DNA of 64,000 nucleotides, taken from Stomoxys calcitrans (taxonomy: Eukaryota > Arthropoda > Insecta > Diptera > Muscidae). Within the stretch, counting starts at the first letter, position 1. The number at the start of each line of letters is the position of its first letter. Location of the stretch: positions 20,211,237 to 20,275,236 of the forward strand of contig NC_081553.1 in assembly GCF_963082655.1 (NCBI RefSeq), written 5' to 3'. The position numbers and the translations under genes are program-made. Positions 1-11,541 of the stretch are shown piece after piece. The notes under the pieces are model-generated. The model did not search any database. It had not been told where the DNA came from and saw nothing but the letters and a program-made list of their open reading frames with translations.

Positions 1-1040
1 GCGCGGCAGTACTAATCTATGGGGCAAGAATAAGTGTCCCGAGAGAGGTGCTGAATGACATTCTTGATCTTATGCCTTTGCAGCTATATGTTGGACTGAA
101 GGAATCAGCTACAGTGTGTTTCTCTAACTTTTGAAATTTTTCTGTTCTGCGGGGGGATGATGTTGCGGCGTGGCAACATGCGGCGCGACTATTTACATAC
201 CAGGAGAGTCCTTCCTTGATGATGGGCTGGAAGACATATTCCCGAAAGGGATCTCTGGATTAGGGAACCCTGCCCTTCCCGGGACGCCCTGTATACACGA
301 ATGGTTGTAATATTGGTTGGAGCATTGGCGCTGGAGTCTTAATTGAATTCCTTAGAGTCAAGAATTCAATGAAGACTCTCGCAGGCGGAGGTCTTTGTGA
401 CGGCACTGAAGGCGATGTTGATGCAAGAGCTGCGGCCCGATCAGACTATCATAATATACGTGGACAGTTAGGCGGCCCTCAAGGCTTTGGCGTCGGGCCG
501 CGTGAGCTCAAAACTGGTAAGAAGATGCAAAGAACTTCTTCGAACCATGAGAAGGGCTGCCAAGTTCTGATGGGTCCCAGGCCATCAAGGTGTGGCGGGC
601 AACGAAACGGCAGCCGAGCAGCTCGCTGATTGCTGGAGATCTTGTTATGGAAGGCGTGGGCTTGTGCTGTTAGCTGTAGGGTGACAAAGGGCCCAGGACG
701 TCGCTTATCCCGGGGTTATGAGAGTATGACTTAGGACTGCTAATAGGAGTCCTGATTGGTCAATGCAACGTCAGGTCATTGGCGTCGCACTGGGTGCAAG
801 GAGAGGCAGTCTTTTGCAGGATGTGCGATGACGAGGAGCAGTTGGAGACCGTCGATCACCTGTTGTGTCACCGCCCCGCAATTGCGAGGAGAAGACATAG
901 GATAATGGTTAAATAAATCTTTCCTAGCCAGGATTCCTTACAGGTTCTTACCCCTTTGGGCATTCTGGAATTCTGTAGAGGCCGGAATTGGCTGACTGGA
1001 CCATACCGGTCAGTTTTTTCCAGTATTATGCGACTAGGAT
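1..1040 (+). pseudogene. 3' part of a LOA/R1-type non-LTR retrotransposon (RT end, RNase H, zinc-finger tail), degenerate
   Basis: The opening bases translate, with breaks, into the end of a reverse transcriptase ORF2 (a stretch reading AAVLIYGARISVPREVLNDI, typical of the region after the RT domain). Near 572-632 one frame reads WVPGHQGVAGNETA, the C-terminal motif of a retroelement RNase H domain, and near 815-900 another frame reads CRMCDDEEQLETVDHLLCH, the Cys/His finger that ends LOA, R1 and I-type ORF2 proteins. No single frame is open across the segment, so the copy is dead. The 5' part lies outside the window. Sequence resembling its 3' UTR resumes at about 2206, after a nested Helentron-like element. 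The clade (LOA, R1 or I) is inferred from domain order and is uncertain. Confidence 0.75.
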
Positions 1041-2205
1041 AGTTTACCCCCGTAGGATGGTAAGGATGGAATGACTATCCTAGTCATTCCGTTTGTAACA
1101 CCTCTAAATAATGATCTGCGACCCCATAAAGTATATATATTCTAGATCGTATCGACATACTGATTCGAACTAGCCTTGTCGGTACGTCCGTCCGTTCACG
1201 AAATCACGATAGCGGTCGAACGCGTAGTCGCTTGAAATTTTGCACAGCAATTTAATATTGATGTAGGTCATTGGGGATTGCAAATGGGCCATATCGGTTC
1301 AGATTTGGATATAGCTTCCATATAAACTGATATCCCGATTTGATTTCTTGGGCCCCTGGAAGCCGCAATTTTCATCCGATTTGGCTGAAATTTTATATGT
1401 GGTGTTTCGTAATGACCTGCAATATCTGTGCCAAGCACGGTTCAAATCGGTCTTTAACCTGATATAGCTCCCATATAAACCGATCTCCCGTTTTGACTTC
1501 TTGAGCCCCTGGAAGCCGCAATTTTTATCCGATTTGGCTGAAATTTTGTGTGTGGTGTTCCGTAATGACTTGCAACGACTGTGTCAAGTACGGTTCAAAT
1601 CGGTTTATAACCTGATATAGCTCCCATATAAACCGATCTCCCGATTCGACTTCTTGAGCCCCTGGAAGCCGAAATTTTCATCCGATTTGCCTGAAATTTT
1701 ATATGTGGTGTTTCGTTATGACTTTCAACAACTGTGCCAAGTACGGTTGAAATCGGTTTATAACCTGATATAGCTCCCATATAAACCGATCTCCCGATTC
1801 GACTTCTTGAGCCCCTGGAAGCCGCAATTTTCATCCGATGTGTCTGAAATTTTATATGTGGTTTTCCGTTTTGACTTTCAATAACCGTGCCCACTACGCT
1901 TCAAATCGGTCTTTAACCTGATATAGCTCCCATATAAACCGATCTCCCGATTTGACTTCCTGAGCGCTTACAAGCCGCAATTTTTATCCAATTTGGCTGA
2001 AATTTTGCATGTGGTGTCCAGTCATAACTTCTAACAACTGTGTCAGGTACGGTCCAAATCGGTCTATAACCTGATATAGCTTCCATGTAAACCGGTGTAT
2101 CGATTATCCTTGATCGGTTCCTAGAAGCTTTAACATTTTGATCTAAATCCATGGTAGTGGGTTCCCAAGATTCGGCCCGGCCGAACTTAGCACGCTTCTA
2201 CTCAT
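1041..2205 (+). mobile_element. Helentron/DINE-1-like non-autonomous element (copy 1)
   Basis: The 5' end carries the eroded ACCCCCGTAGGATGG-type terminus and then CATTCCGTTTGTAACACCTC. A GTCC-type microsatellite lies near 1185-1200. About five 153-bp monomers follow (AACCGATCTCCCG recurs near 1480, 1633, 1786 and 1938). The 3' end has the TTCGGCCCGGCCGAA hairpin at about 2171-2186 and the terminal CTTAGCACGCTT. It is inserted in the 3' part of the LINE. Short open frames across it follow the monomer period, which is divisible by three, and are not genes. Confidence 0.8.
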
Positions 2206-2360
2206 TCTGTTCTTGTATCGTTCTATGTTTATAATTTGTTCCTATTTTCTTCTCTTCTACTTTCTTCTAGGGTGAACACAAGTTACCTAAGGTCTCCGAG
2301 TGAAGCAGCTAGTAATTGAAGTTGCTAGTCGCTTGCCCTCCAACCTAACCTAACCTAAAT
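2206..2360 (+). mobile_element. Probable 3' UTR and tail of the LINE split by copy 1
   Basis: LINE-like sequence continues after the nested element and ends in three CCTAA units (about 2343-2357). A related GGTTAG-bearing tail is seen near 33918 in the opposite orientation, which supports this being a retroelement 3' end and not host sequence. Assignment to the same insertion as positions 1-1040 is inferred from order and orientation. Confidence 0.5.
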
Positions 2361-4030
2361 TTCTTAGAAAAATAAATGTTTTAATTTCCTATATACGCAA
2401 TTTTTGTCTTGATGACGAAAACTTTTGCCCTTCACCATAAGTAGCAATGATCTCTTGGTAGACTTTCTGGTCCCCGTTCTTGGTAAGCCAAAGAACTGTC
2501 ACACTTTCAATCATAATTCAGCTGCTGTGAATTTTTTTCCCCCATTTTCATCATCATCCATTCGTCAATGTGCTCGATAGTCAGTCAATGATGATAGTTA
2601 TGAGGATGAGCATGATTCCCGATATGTTTCCTTAATTTTGGTTAGCTTTTGCCCGAGAGTAAGGAAACATATCGGTTTCTATCTTGGCACATACTTACTT
2701 AGATGCCAACAACATGACAGCGTTCGTGTCAGTATTGGAAGCAGGGGAAACAAACGTTTCGATTATTGAAAACAACACGTTCATCCACTTCACGTATTGA
2801 GGGCGTAGACTTAATAACGAGACTTCTTTTGGGGGGTTTACATTTATGCTTGGTCGAGTATGCTTTCGCAACCATCCATGGCTGACGAATATGATGATGA
2901 TGATGCTGATGTTGGGGATGGTGACCTAAGTGTTGTTGGGCTATGGATGGATGTATGACTGTGAGCTTGCTACAAGTGGAGCTCTCTCACATTATGGCAC
3001 GTTTACCTGGTCTAAGTGCAAATGTGGTTTATGATTGTGCAACATCCATTCAAACATACACACCTTCTCAATGTGGCTTGCAGATGTTGCTTCTTTTCCC
3101 ACATTGTTGAGATATGGCGGCAGCGTAGCTTACAGTTCATTCTTAGCTTAGGCAAAGAAAATGTTAAAAACTTTTTATTAACCCAAAAATGTATTTTCGT
3201 TTGGTTGGGTAGAAAAGATTTTAAGTGTTAGAATTCTTACCCTAAAATTTTCACTTTTTCAATATCAGAGTGCTATCTCTCTTTTATTCCCTTTTCCTCA
3301 GTTTATCAAGTGTCACAAGGATTTTTCGAATGAGATAATGTGCACTTACAACTTCAACTCATCCGCCTCATATTGTGGCCGTCCTCCAAATCCAAAACGG
3401 AGAGGGAGATATGCTCGAAATGCTCACGACATTTGTCACCAATTAATGAGTGGGTAATGTGTGCGCCTACTATCCCCAGCCTCCACACATACACACACAC
3501 ACAAGGTATGCGTCTTCTTTGTCTCGTTTACTTCTGGCAATAGGTACCAAGCCAGGGAAAAGACGACCTCACAACACGAGAATTCCCATGAATTTGCAAC
3601 CACCCAAAACTAATTAGCGCCCTGGGCGCATATCTGTCATCACCACGTTGAGATGGAGCACAAGTTGATATTCCTTTGCACCACAAGCCATAGAGGATTA
3701 TTTCAGTATGGTATTGAGCATCAATGAGTAGGGGAATTAAAAAATAAGTAAAATTATAAATATAAAAATAACTTTAAATAAACAATGAAAAAAAAAAAAT
3801 AAAACAATTTAATTTTGATTGGTTTGATTTTGAAATAAAATTTCTTTGAAATTTTCTATTAATTTATTTATTCACCTATTTAAAAAATTTCCGGAAATTT
3901 TTTGAAAATTCTCCATTAATTTTTTAATTTATCCAATTAGAAAAATTATTGAAATTTTAAGAAATTTTCAACTAATTTTGTACACAACTTCAAAAAAAAT
4001 TTTATTGCCCAAAAAGGCTAGGTTTTTTCA
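2361..4030. other. Unique AT-rich DNA without a supportable gene
   Basis: Only short open frames are present, without splice context or recognisable motifs. The stretch contains an ATG/ATGATG-type run near 2890-2910, a (CA)n microsatellite at about 3485-3503, and homopolymer A/T runs near 3790 and 4030. Nothing repeated elsewhere in the window was seen here. Confidence 0.5.
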
Positions 4031-4148
4031 AAAAAAAAAAAAAAAACACAGTCAGAGCGTGCTAAGTTCGGCCGGGCCGAATCTTATATACCCTCCATCA
4101 TTGATCGCATTTGTCGAGTTCTTTGCGCGGTATCTCTTTTTAGACATA

Positions 4149-5796
4149 CAGCGGTCAAAAAAAGTATTCATCATTCAATGTTTTTTTTTTAATAAGTCTA
4201 CAAAAGACAATTGGAATAAAAACATATTAAACTAATGATGCAGTAGTGCTTGTGTGATATATATGTACACAATTTCATTGTTTTTAAAGAAAAAAATAGT
4301 ATTTATTGGAACAAAAAGGACCATTTTACAGCTGAACACAAAAAATTAAACAAAAAAAGTATTCATCATTGCAAAAAAACAAAAAAATAAATAACATAAT
4401 TTAAAAAAATTAATACTTTGTTATTCGACCACCGCGTCTTATAACTTCTTTTAAACGGTTTGACATCGATTGGACTAATTTAGCGGTTATATTTTGGTCT
4501 ATATTAGTCCATTCCTCCATTATCACCTGTTGCATTTGACTCTTGCTCGAAAAATTGCGCGTTCTCAATTTGCGTTCGAGATGTTCCCAAAGATGTTCAA
4601 TTGGGTTCAAGTCGGGACTTTGAGGAGGAGTTTTAATGACTTTGGGGCAGTTATACAGCATCCACATCTTGGTATTTAAAGCAGAATGTTTGGGGTCATT
4701 ATCTTGATAATATTGAAAGTTATTACCAAGCCCAAGTTTTACCGCACTATCTTTTAAATTCCTCTTTAAAATGTCAATGTAATACTTATGATCCATTACT
4801 CCATTAATAATTTCAAGATTTCCCGCTCCTGAAGCCGCCATACACCCCCAAACCATTAAACCACCTCCACCATGTTTTACAGTAGCAACTGTGTTTCGTT
4901 CTTCAAGCTCTGTATTTGGTTTTCTGTACACTATGACCTTTCCATCGCACCCAAAAAGATTAAACTTGCTCTCGTCTGCAAAAATGACTGTTTTCCAAAA
5001 TGATTCGGGCTGTTTTACATACATTTTTGCGAAGTTTAGCCTTTTCACTCGGTTTATTTTATTTATAAAGGGCTTCTTACGTGCAGTTCTTCCTCTGTAA
5101 CTATGCCTTTTGAGTGTATTTCGAATTGTTTGTGTAGTAACTTCCTTCCCTAAATATTCCATAGTGTTTTTACGAAGAATGGTCGCATTTGTCTTCGGAG
5201 TTTTCTGAACTTGCCGCACTAGCCAACGCACATCTCCAACTGAAAGTGCTTTTGGTCGACCAGATCTTGGTTTATTGTCAACAGTTTTCGTTTCTGTCCA
5301 CTTTCTGATGATGGATTGTATAGTAGATCGTGGTCTATTTAATATTTCACTGATAGTTTTTTGAGTTAAACCATTCCTGTGGTGTTTTAAACTTTTTAAA
5401 TCAAAACTTTTACCTCATCAGAAACCTCGTTTTGCTTACGACCCATTTTGACAAAAACTATATTTTCAATGAAATTAAATATTTGCTGTCAAGGGCAAAG
5501 CCTCCTTTACTAAATAAAACAGAAAAGGGGGATTCCCAAATAATATTTGAATTTGACTTTGATGATAGCACATCAATGATGAATACTTTTTTTGTTCTGT
5601 TTTTGGTGTTATTATATAAAATTGCATTTTTTGCGCTAATTAAATTTATTTTTTGAATTTATTTTAAAACATATTACGAAAAATAAACTGTTGCATAAAA
5701 CTGCATTATTTGTTTACTTTAAATTTTCTTCAATTACCCAAAATAAGTGAATTTATTATCAATTTTGCTAATGATGAATACTTTTTTTGACCGCTG
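4149..5796 (-). mobile_element. Tc1-type DNA transposon with IR/DR termini and TA target duplication
   Basis: The ends begin CAGCGGTCAAAAAAAG on both sides in inverted orientation, flanked by TA (4147-4148 and 5797-5798). A 20-bp motif containing AAAAAAAGTATTCATCATT occurs four times: outer copies at 4156-4175 and 5770-5789, inner copies at 4351-4370 and 5575-5594. The inner copy lies 195 bp inside the outer one at both ends. This paired direct-repeat arrangement is the IR/DR architecture known from some Tc1-like elements, where transposase binds both repeats. The element is about 1.65 kb and encodes one transposase on the minus strand. Confidence 0.9.
4410..5446 (-). pseudogene. Tc1-family DD34E transposase, complete except for one early frame break
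   Basis: The product catalyses cut-and-paste transposition in the nucleus. The catalytic domain is intact: first Asp in FADESKF, second Asp in QDNDPKH, and Glu in SPDLNPIEHLWE, with exactly 34 residues between the second Asp and the Glu. A glycine-rich box (GGGGLMVWG) lies between. The N-terminal part holds a helix-turn-helix region (GLTQKTISEILNRP) and a GRPKALS linker, the GRPR-like motif of the family. The expected ATG is at 5444-5446, followed by MGRKQNEVS. The frame breaks about 14 codons later, near 5395-5405, where a stop appears and the long frame continues in another register. The total length of roughly 345 codons fits the family. One indel (or a sequencing error) separates it from an intact gene. 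Confidence 0.88.
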
Positions 5797-7074
5797 TACA
5801 TAGAATATTGAATAAGAACTGTTATGCTTTTGGAGCTATATCAAGTTGTCACTGTGCAATATTTCAGTTCATTCGGATAAAAATTGTGCCTTGTAGGGGC
5901 TCAAGAAGCAAAATCGGGAGATCGGTTTATATGGGAGCTGTATCAAGCTATTGATCGATTCAGACCATATTAGACACGTATGTTGAAGATCATGAGAGAA
6001 GCCGTTGTACAAAATTTCTACCAAATCGGATGAGAATTGCGCCCTCTAGAGGCTCAAGAAGTCAAGATCCCTGATCGGTTTGTATGGCAGCTATATCAGG
6101 TTATGTAGTGATTTAGGCCATACTTAGCACAGTTATTGAAAGTTATAATAAAACACTTCGTGCAAAATTTCAGCCAAATCGGAAGAGAATTGCGCGCTCC
6201 ATTGGCTCAAGAAGTCAAGATCCAAGATCGGTTTATATGACAGCTACACCAGATTATGAACCGATTTGAACCATACTTAACACAGTTGTTGGAAGTGCTA
6301 CCAAAACACTACGTGCTAAATTTCAGTAAAATCGGATAAGAATTGCGCCCTCTAGAGGCTCAAGAAGTCAAGACCCAAGATCGGTTTATATGGCAGCTAT
6401 ATATGGCAGCTATATACTTAGCGTAGTTGTTGGAAGTGCTACCAGAACACTACGTGCAAAATTTCAGTTAAATCGGACGAGAATTGCGCCCACTAGAGGC
6501 CCATGATCGGTTTATATGGCAGCTATATCAAGACATGGACCGATGTAAACCATACTTAGCGTAGTTGTTGGAGGTGATAGCAAAACACTACGTGCAAAAT
6601 TTCAATAAAATCGGATAAGAATTGCGCCTTCTAGAGGCTCAAGAAGTCAAGACCCAAGATCGGTTTATATGGCAGTTATATCAAAACATGGACCGATTTT
6701 GCCCATTTACAATACTAACCGACCTACACTAATAAAAAGTATTTTTGCAACATTTCAAGTGAGCTTTACTCCTTCGAAAGTTAGCGTGCTTTCGACAGAC
6801 AGACGGACGGACGGACACACGAACGGACGGTCATGGCTAGATCGACATAAAATGACATGACGATCAAGAATATATATACTTTATGAGGTCTAAGGCGCAT
6901 ATTTCGAGGTGTTACAAACAAAATGACGAAATTAGTATACCCCCATCCTATGGTGGAGGGTACAAAAAAAAATATCGAAAAAAAAATTTGACCAGTCGGG
7001 GGACATGAACCTGGTTTTCCGAGTTCTTTAGTGGCATGTGCGTAGTAAATCTAAGCAATTGAAATTTGCACAAA

Positions 7075-8306
7075 TACATCCTATTAGTCTATATGGGCCA
7101 TGGGCCTTCCATATTATACCCGATTATACTTTTTGAGCATCTAGAGAGCGCAACTCTTATTTGATTTGGCTGAAATGTTGTATTATGACATTTTCTATGA
7201 CGTTGAACAGAGGTGCCAAGTTTGGTTCGAATCGGTCCGAAACCTGATATAAACGAAACCCCATATAAACTGAACTCCAGATTATACTTCTTGAGCCTAT
7301 AGAGAGCACAATACTTATCAGATTTGAACAACGGCTTCTCCTATGACCTTTAACATACGTGTCAAATATGGTCTTAATTGGTCCATAATCTCATAAAGCT
7401 GCCATCCATATAAACCGATCTACAGATTTTACTTCTAGAGCTGAAAATTTTCAGAATGACTTCTACTATAGTTTCCAGTATCCAAACCAAGTATGGTCCG
7501 AATCGGTCCATAATCTGATATAGTTCCAAAAGCATAGCAGTTCTTACCCATTATCCTTACCTGTCAACTGTACTTGGTACGGTCCAAATCGGTCTATAAC
7601 CTGTGCTAAGTACGGTCGAACCCAGTCTATAACCTGATATAGCTCCCATGTAAATCGATCTCCCGATTTGATTTCTTGAGTCCTTACAAGCCACAATTTT
7701 TGTTCGATTTGGCTGAAATTTTGTATGTGGTGTTCTGTTGCGACGTCCAACAACTATGCCAAGTACGGCTCAAATCGGTCTATAACCTGATTAGCTCCCG
7801 TATGAACCTATCTCCCGATTTGACTTCTTGAGTCCTTACAAGCCGCAATCTTTGTCCGTTTTGGCTGAAATTTTGCATGTACTGTTCTGTTACGGCTTTT
7901 AAGAACTGTACTAGGTAAAGTCCAAATCGGTCTACAATATAACCTGATATAGCTCCCATATAAACCGATCTTAGGAATTGACTTCTTGAGTCCTTACAAG
8001 CCGCAATTTTTGTTCGATTTGGCTGGAATTTTGCAAGCGATGTTCATTTACGACTTCCAACAACTGTGCCGAGTACGGTTCAAATCAGTTTATAAACTGA
8101 TATAGCTCTCATATAAACGGGTCTCTCGATTATCCTTGTTCGGTTCCTGGAAGCTTTCATTTTTGCTCGTTTGACAGAAGTTTGGTATCTAATAGAATAA
8201 AATTATGCCCTTCAACTAAAATTATTTTGTATAAATTTTCAGCAGAACTCATAATGGTGGGTTCCCAAGATTTGGCCCGGCCGAACTTAGCACTCTTTTA
8301 CTTGTT
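7075..8306 (+). mobile_element. Helentron/DINE-1-like element (copy 3), 5'-truncated
   Basis: No GTCC microsatellite or ATACCCACC start is present at the left. At least six degenerate 153-bp monomers run from about 7100 to 8150. The 3' end is intact, with the GGCCCGGCCGAACTTAGC hairpin region at about 8275-8292 and the terminal TTTTACTTGTT at 8306. It abuts copy 4 directly. Confidence 0.75.
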
Positions 8307-9790
8307 GTACCCACCACCGTAGGATAGGGGGTATATTCATTTAGTCATTCCGTTTGCAACACATCGAAATATCAATTTCCGACCCTACAAAGTATATGTA
8401 TATATTTCGGATCGTTGTAAAATTCTAAGACGATTTAACGATGTCCGTGAGTCAAAAAATCAAAAATTGAGATATTGAGCTGAAATTTGGCACAGATACG
8501 TCTTTTGATGCACGCCGGTTAAGTTCTTGAACGGGTCAAATCGGACCATATTTGGATATAGTTGCAATATAGACCGATTTTTCGATAAAGGGTCTAATGC
8601 CCAGGGTCTAAACTTTATTTTTTATCCGATTTTGCTGAAATTTGAAACAGTGAGTAGTTTAAGGCTTCCCGAGAACTGACCTAAATATGGTTAAGATCGG
8701 ACTATATTTAGATATAGCTGCCATCTAGACCGATCTCCCGATAAGGGGGTCTGAAGGCCATTAAAGCTTTATTTGCAACAGTGCTTTATTTTAAGCCTCC
8801 CAACATCTGACCCAAATATGGATCAAATCGGCCCATATTTAGATATAGCTGCCATATAGACCGATCTCCCGATAAAGGGTCTGAAGCCCATAAAAGCTTT
8901 ATTTATTAGACCATTTCGCTGAAATTTAAAACAATGGGTTATTTTAAGCGTCCTGATATCTGACCCAAATATGGATCAGATCGGACTATATTTAGATATT
9001 GCTGCCATATAGACCGATCTCCCGGTAAAGGGTCTAAAGCCCATAAAAGCTTAATTTATTAGCTGATTTCGCTGAAATTTAAAACAGTTGGTTATTTTAA
9101 GCCTCCCGACATCTGACCCAAAAATGGTTCAGATCGGACTATATTTAGATGTAGCTGCCATATAGACCGATCTCCCGATAAGGGGTCTGAAGGCCATTAA
9201 AGCTTTATTTTTTATCCGATTTCGTTGAAATTTGCAACCGTGCTTTATCTTGAGCCTCCCGACATCTGACCCAAATATGGATCAAATCGGTTCATATTTA
9301 GATATAGCTGCGAAATAGACCGATCTCCCGATAAAGGGTCTGAAGCCCATAAAAGCTTAATTTATTAGCTGATTTCGCTGAAATTTAAAACAGTGGGTTA
9401 TTTTAAGCCTCTTGACATCTGACCCAAATATGGTTCAGATCGGACTATATTTAGACCGATCTCCAGATAAAGGGTCTGACCCCCTAAAAGGCTTTATTTT
9501 TTAACCGATTTCGCTGAAATTTGAAACAGTGAGTACTTTTACGCCTCCCAACATAGGACCCAAATATGGTGCAGATCGGACTATATTCAAATATAGCTGC
9601 GATATTCAGATATAGCTCTATTTATTATCCGATTTCGTTTTAGGTCTCCCGACGTCCGTCCCAAATATGGTTTGTATCAGACAATATTTAGATATAGCTT
9701 CCATAAAGAGCGATAAAGGGTCCGAAGGCCATAATAACTTTATTTTTTATTCGATTTCGCTGAAATTTGAATTTGAAACAATAAAATATT
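8307..9790 (+). mobile_element. Helentron/DINE-1-like element (copy 4), 3' end not identifiable
   Basis: It starts at the base after copy 3 with GTACCCACCACCGTAGGAT, followed by CATTCCGTTTGCAACAC and a TATATGTATAT run. The internal repeats are a variant monomer (CCGATCTCCCGATAAAGGGTC, near 8740, 8880, 9020, 9170 and 9330) with spacing close to 150 bp. The hairpin 3' end is missing; recognisable repeat stops near 9790. Confidence 0.7.
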
Positions 9791-9799
9791 CGCTCAACT

Positions 9800-11130
9800 T
9801 TCTATTTGTTTGAGGCTCACGATAGTTTGTCCGAGCTTCTAAACTGGTTCCCAGGGTTGAAAAAATGTTTCCACATTTTCTGAGGTTTTACATTTTCTTC
9901 ATGCCATAAGAATTTTTTCTTCAACAAATGCATTTGAAATAATCTTTTAGTTCAATGCTTCACTTATTTTAGAATACCTTAAACCCTATTCGTCATGCTT
10001 TGAATGGAATAATACAAATAAAATCCGACAACCAAAAACACAAAATATTTTATTTTAGATATTTGCCGGATGGAATCCCATACATTTTATTTCACGATTT
10101 CGCGCAAAAGCTCATCAATAGGGTCACAGAGCAAATCCTTTGCCAGATTCGATTTTCTCCCTCACCACTTTTGGGTGGGTGGGTGTGAGCCATTTGTGGT
10201 TGGATAATATTAACAACACCGAAGGACAGACAGCAAAAAAAAAGAAGAAAAAACAACAACAAATGGGGTGATTTGGGCTATGGCAAATGGACTTGTTGTG
10301 TGTGGAGATGCCTAGCTGGCTGGTTCGATCGTTTGGCTGGTGGTGGGGGTTGACTGGGTGGGGAAGTAAGGCAGGAAGGTTGGTTGGCAGGCTAGCAGGC
10401 TGGCTGGCTGGCTGGTGGAGCTCAAAGCTCACAAATGTTAATAAATCTTATTTTTATCATTGGGCAATAAATAGTGAATTTTTTAGCCATTGCCAATTTA
10501 TGACCATTATTTATGTACCACAAGGTACCAATCGTTAAAAACTCGAATCATTTTATTTTTGCCCGCTGTTACTACTCCAATACATGTGGTTGTTGTTATT
10601 GTGGCAGTGGCTGCTGTTGTTGTACTTGTTCCATTTTACAACGCTGGCGAACTACGTAGGACACCAAGTCAAGTATCCTGACACCACAAACGTATTTAAT
10701 CGGAATGTGTTGTTGTCGTTGTCGTTGTTACTGGTGATTTGACAACAAAATTTGCTCAAATAGAATTTACACCTGAAATTTACACGAACTGATTTGGTTT
10801 TATTTACCTGGAATTGTTGATGTTTATGCTGATGATGTTTTTTTGATGTTGCCCAAAGAACATTCTCGCCATGATAAAGTGTTTAATGATGTTGTACTTG
10901 TATTTGACATGAATAGGTATTGACTGAAACTGTAATTTTTAGGGAAGAGGAATACGTATAACTAGGAGGATAAGCAAAAGCCTTACGAACCTAAGAATAT
11001 ACCCGATTCGTAGCATACATAAAATCAGAGAAGTCTAAAATTTGCCTGTTTATGAGGAGGACGAAGGTGGGTCAATTTGCGGAGGAACGTTTTATTAGCA
11101 GAACGATTTCAATGTGCGAGTAAATGCAAA
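9800..11130. other. Unique DNA with G/T-rich simple repeats; no supportable gene
   Basis: The segment carries GGTT/GGCT-type simple repeats (10330-10425, ending in TGGCTGGCTGGCTGG) and TTG/GTTGTTG runs near 10585-10635 and 10708-10728. Open frames on both strands here encode only Trp/Gly-rich or Pro-rich low-complexity peptides caused by the simple repeats. Confidence 0.5.
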
Positions 11131-11132
11131 TT

Positions 11133-11292
11133 TGACCATGGCAAACTTTTCACATATCAATGAGTGCCGTCCGATTAAAGCTCAATGATAAGGTACCTCA
11201 TTTTTATAGCCGACTCCTAACGGAATGTCACAGTGCGACACTTCCCACATTCCACCAGCATTAGAAGGGGATAGCCACCGATGACAATTTTT
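11133..11292 (-). mobile_element. SINE fragment (body only, tRNA-like head missing)
   Basis: The stretch shares GGCAAACTT..CTCACATATCAATGAGTG and GACACTTCCC...CCACCG with the fuller SINE copies at 21.2, 22.6 and 30.9 kb. In its minus orientation the 5' tRNA-related head is absent, as in a 5'-truncated SINE. Confidence 0.65.
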
Positions 11293-11541
11293 AAACCCAC
11301 CATATGAAGGGGGTATACAAATCTAGTCATTCTCTTTGTAAAACCTCAAAATATTGATCTGCGACCCCATAAAGTATATATATTCTGAATCGTCTCCATA
11401 TTCTTAGTCGATCTAGCCATGTCTGTCCGTCCCCCCGTCCGTAGAAATCATGATACCGGTCGAGCGCGTAAAGCTAGCCGCTTGACATTTTTCACAGATT
11501 TTCATCGTAATTTTCATCCGATATGGCTGAAATTTGGAAGA
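11293..11541 (+). mobile_element. Helentron/DINE-1-like 5'-end fragment (copy 5)
   Basis: This is a 5' terminus (AAACCCACCATATGAAGGGG), followed by CATTCTCTTTGTAAAACCTC, a TATATATTC run and the GTCTGTCCGTCCCCCCGTCC microsatellite at about 11421-11440. It is cut off at the edge of copy 6. Confidence 0.7.

Larger units (their letters stand above)
4047..6968 (-). mobile_element. Helentron/DINE-1-like element (copy 2), split by a Tc1 transposon
   Basis: Read on the minus strand, the 5' end is at about 6968 (TACCCTCCACCATAGGATGG) with a GTCC/GTCT microsatellite at about 6795-6830 and a TA run near 6870. Several 153-bp monomers follow, and the 3' hairpin (TTCGGCCGGGCCGAA) lies at about 4068-4082. 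The Tc1 element at 4149-5796 interrupts it: flanking sequence joins smoothly across the insertion when compared with the copies at 15.2 and 43.9 kb. Confidence 0.8.

Noticed and set aside
2343..2357. Three CCTAA units, resembling the insect telomere repeat TTAGG in reverse
   Set aside because: Flies lack TTAGG telomeres, and the units sit at the end of a LINE-like 3' UTR; a related scrap occurs near 33918. Best read as a retroelement tail.
10124..10538. Overlapping Trp/Gly-rich and Pro-rich frames on opposite strands
   Set aside because: Translations of GGTT/GGCT simple repeats.
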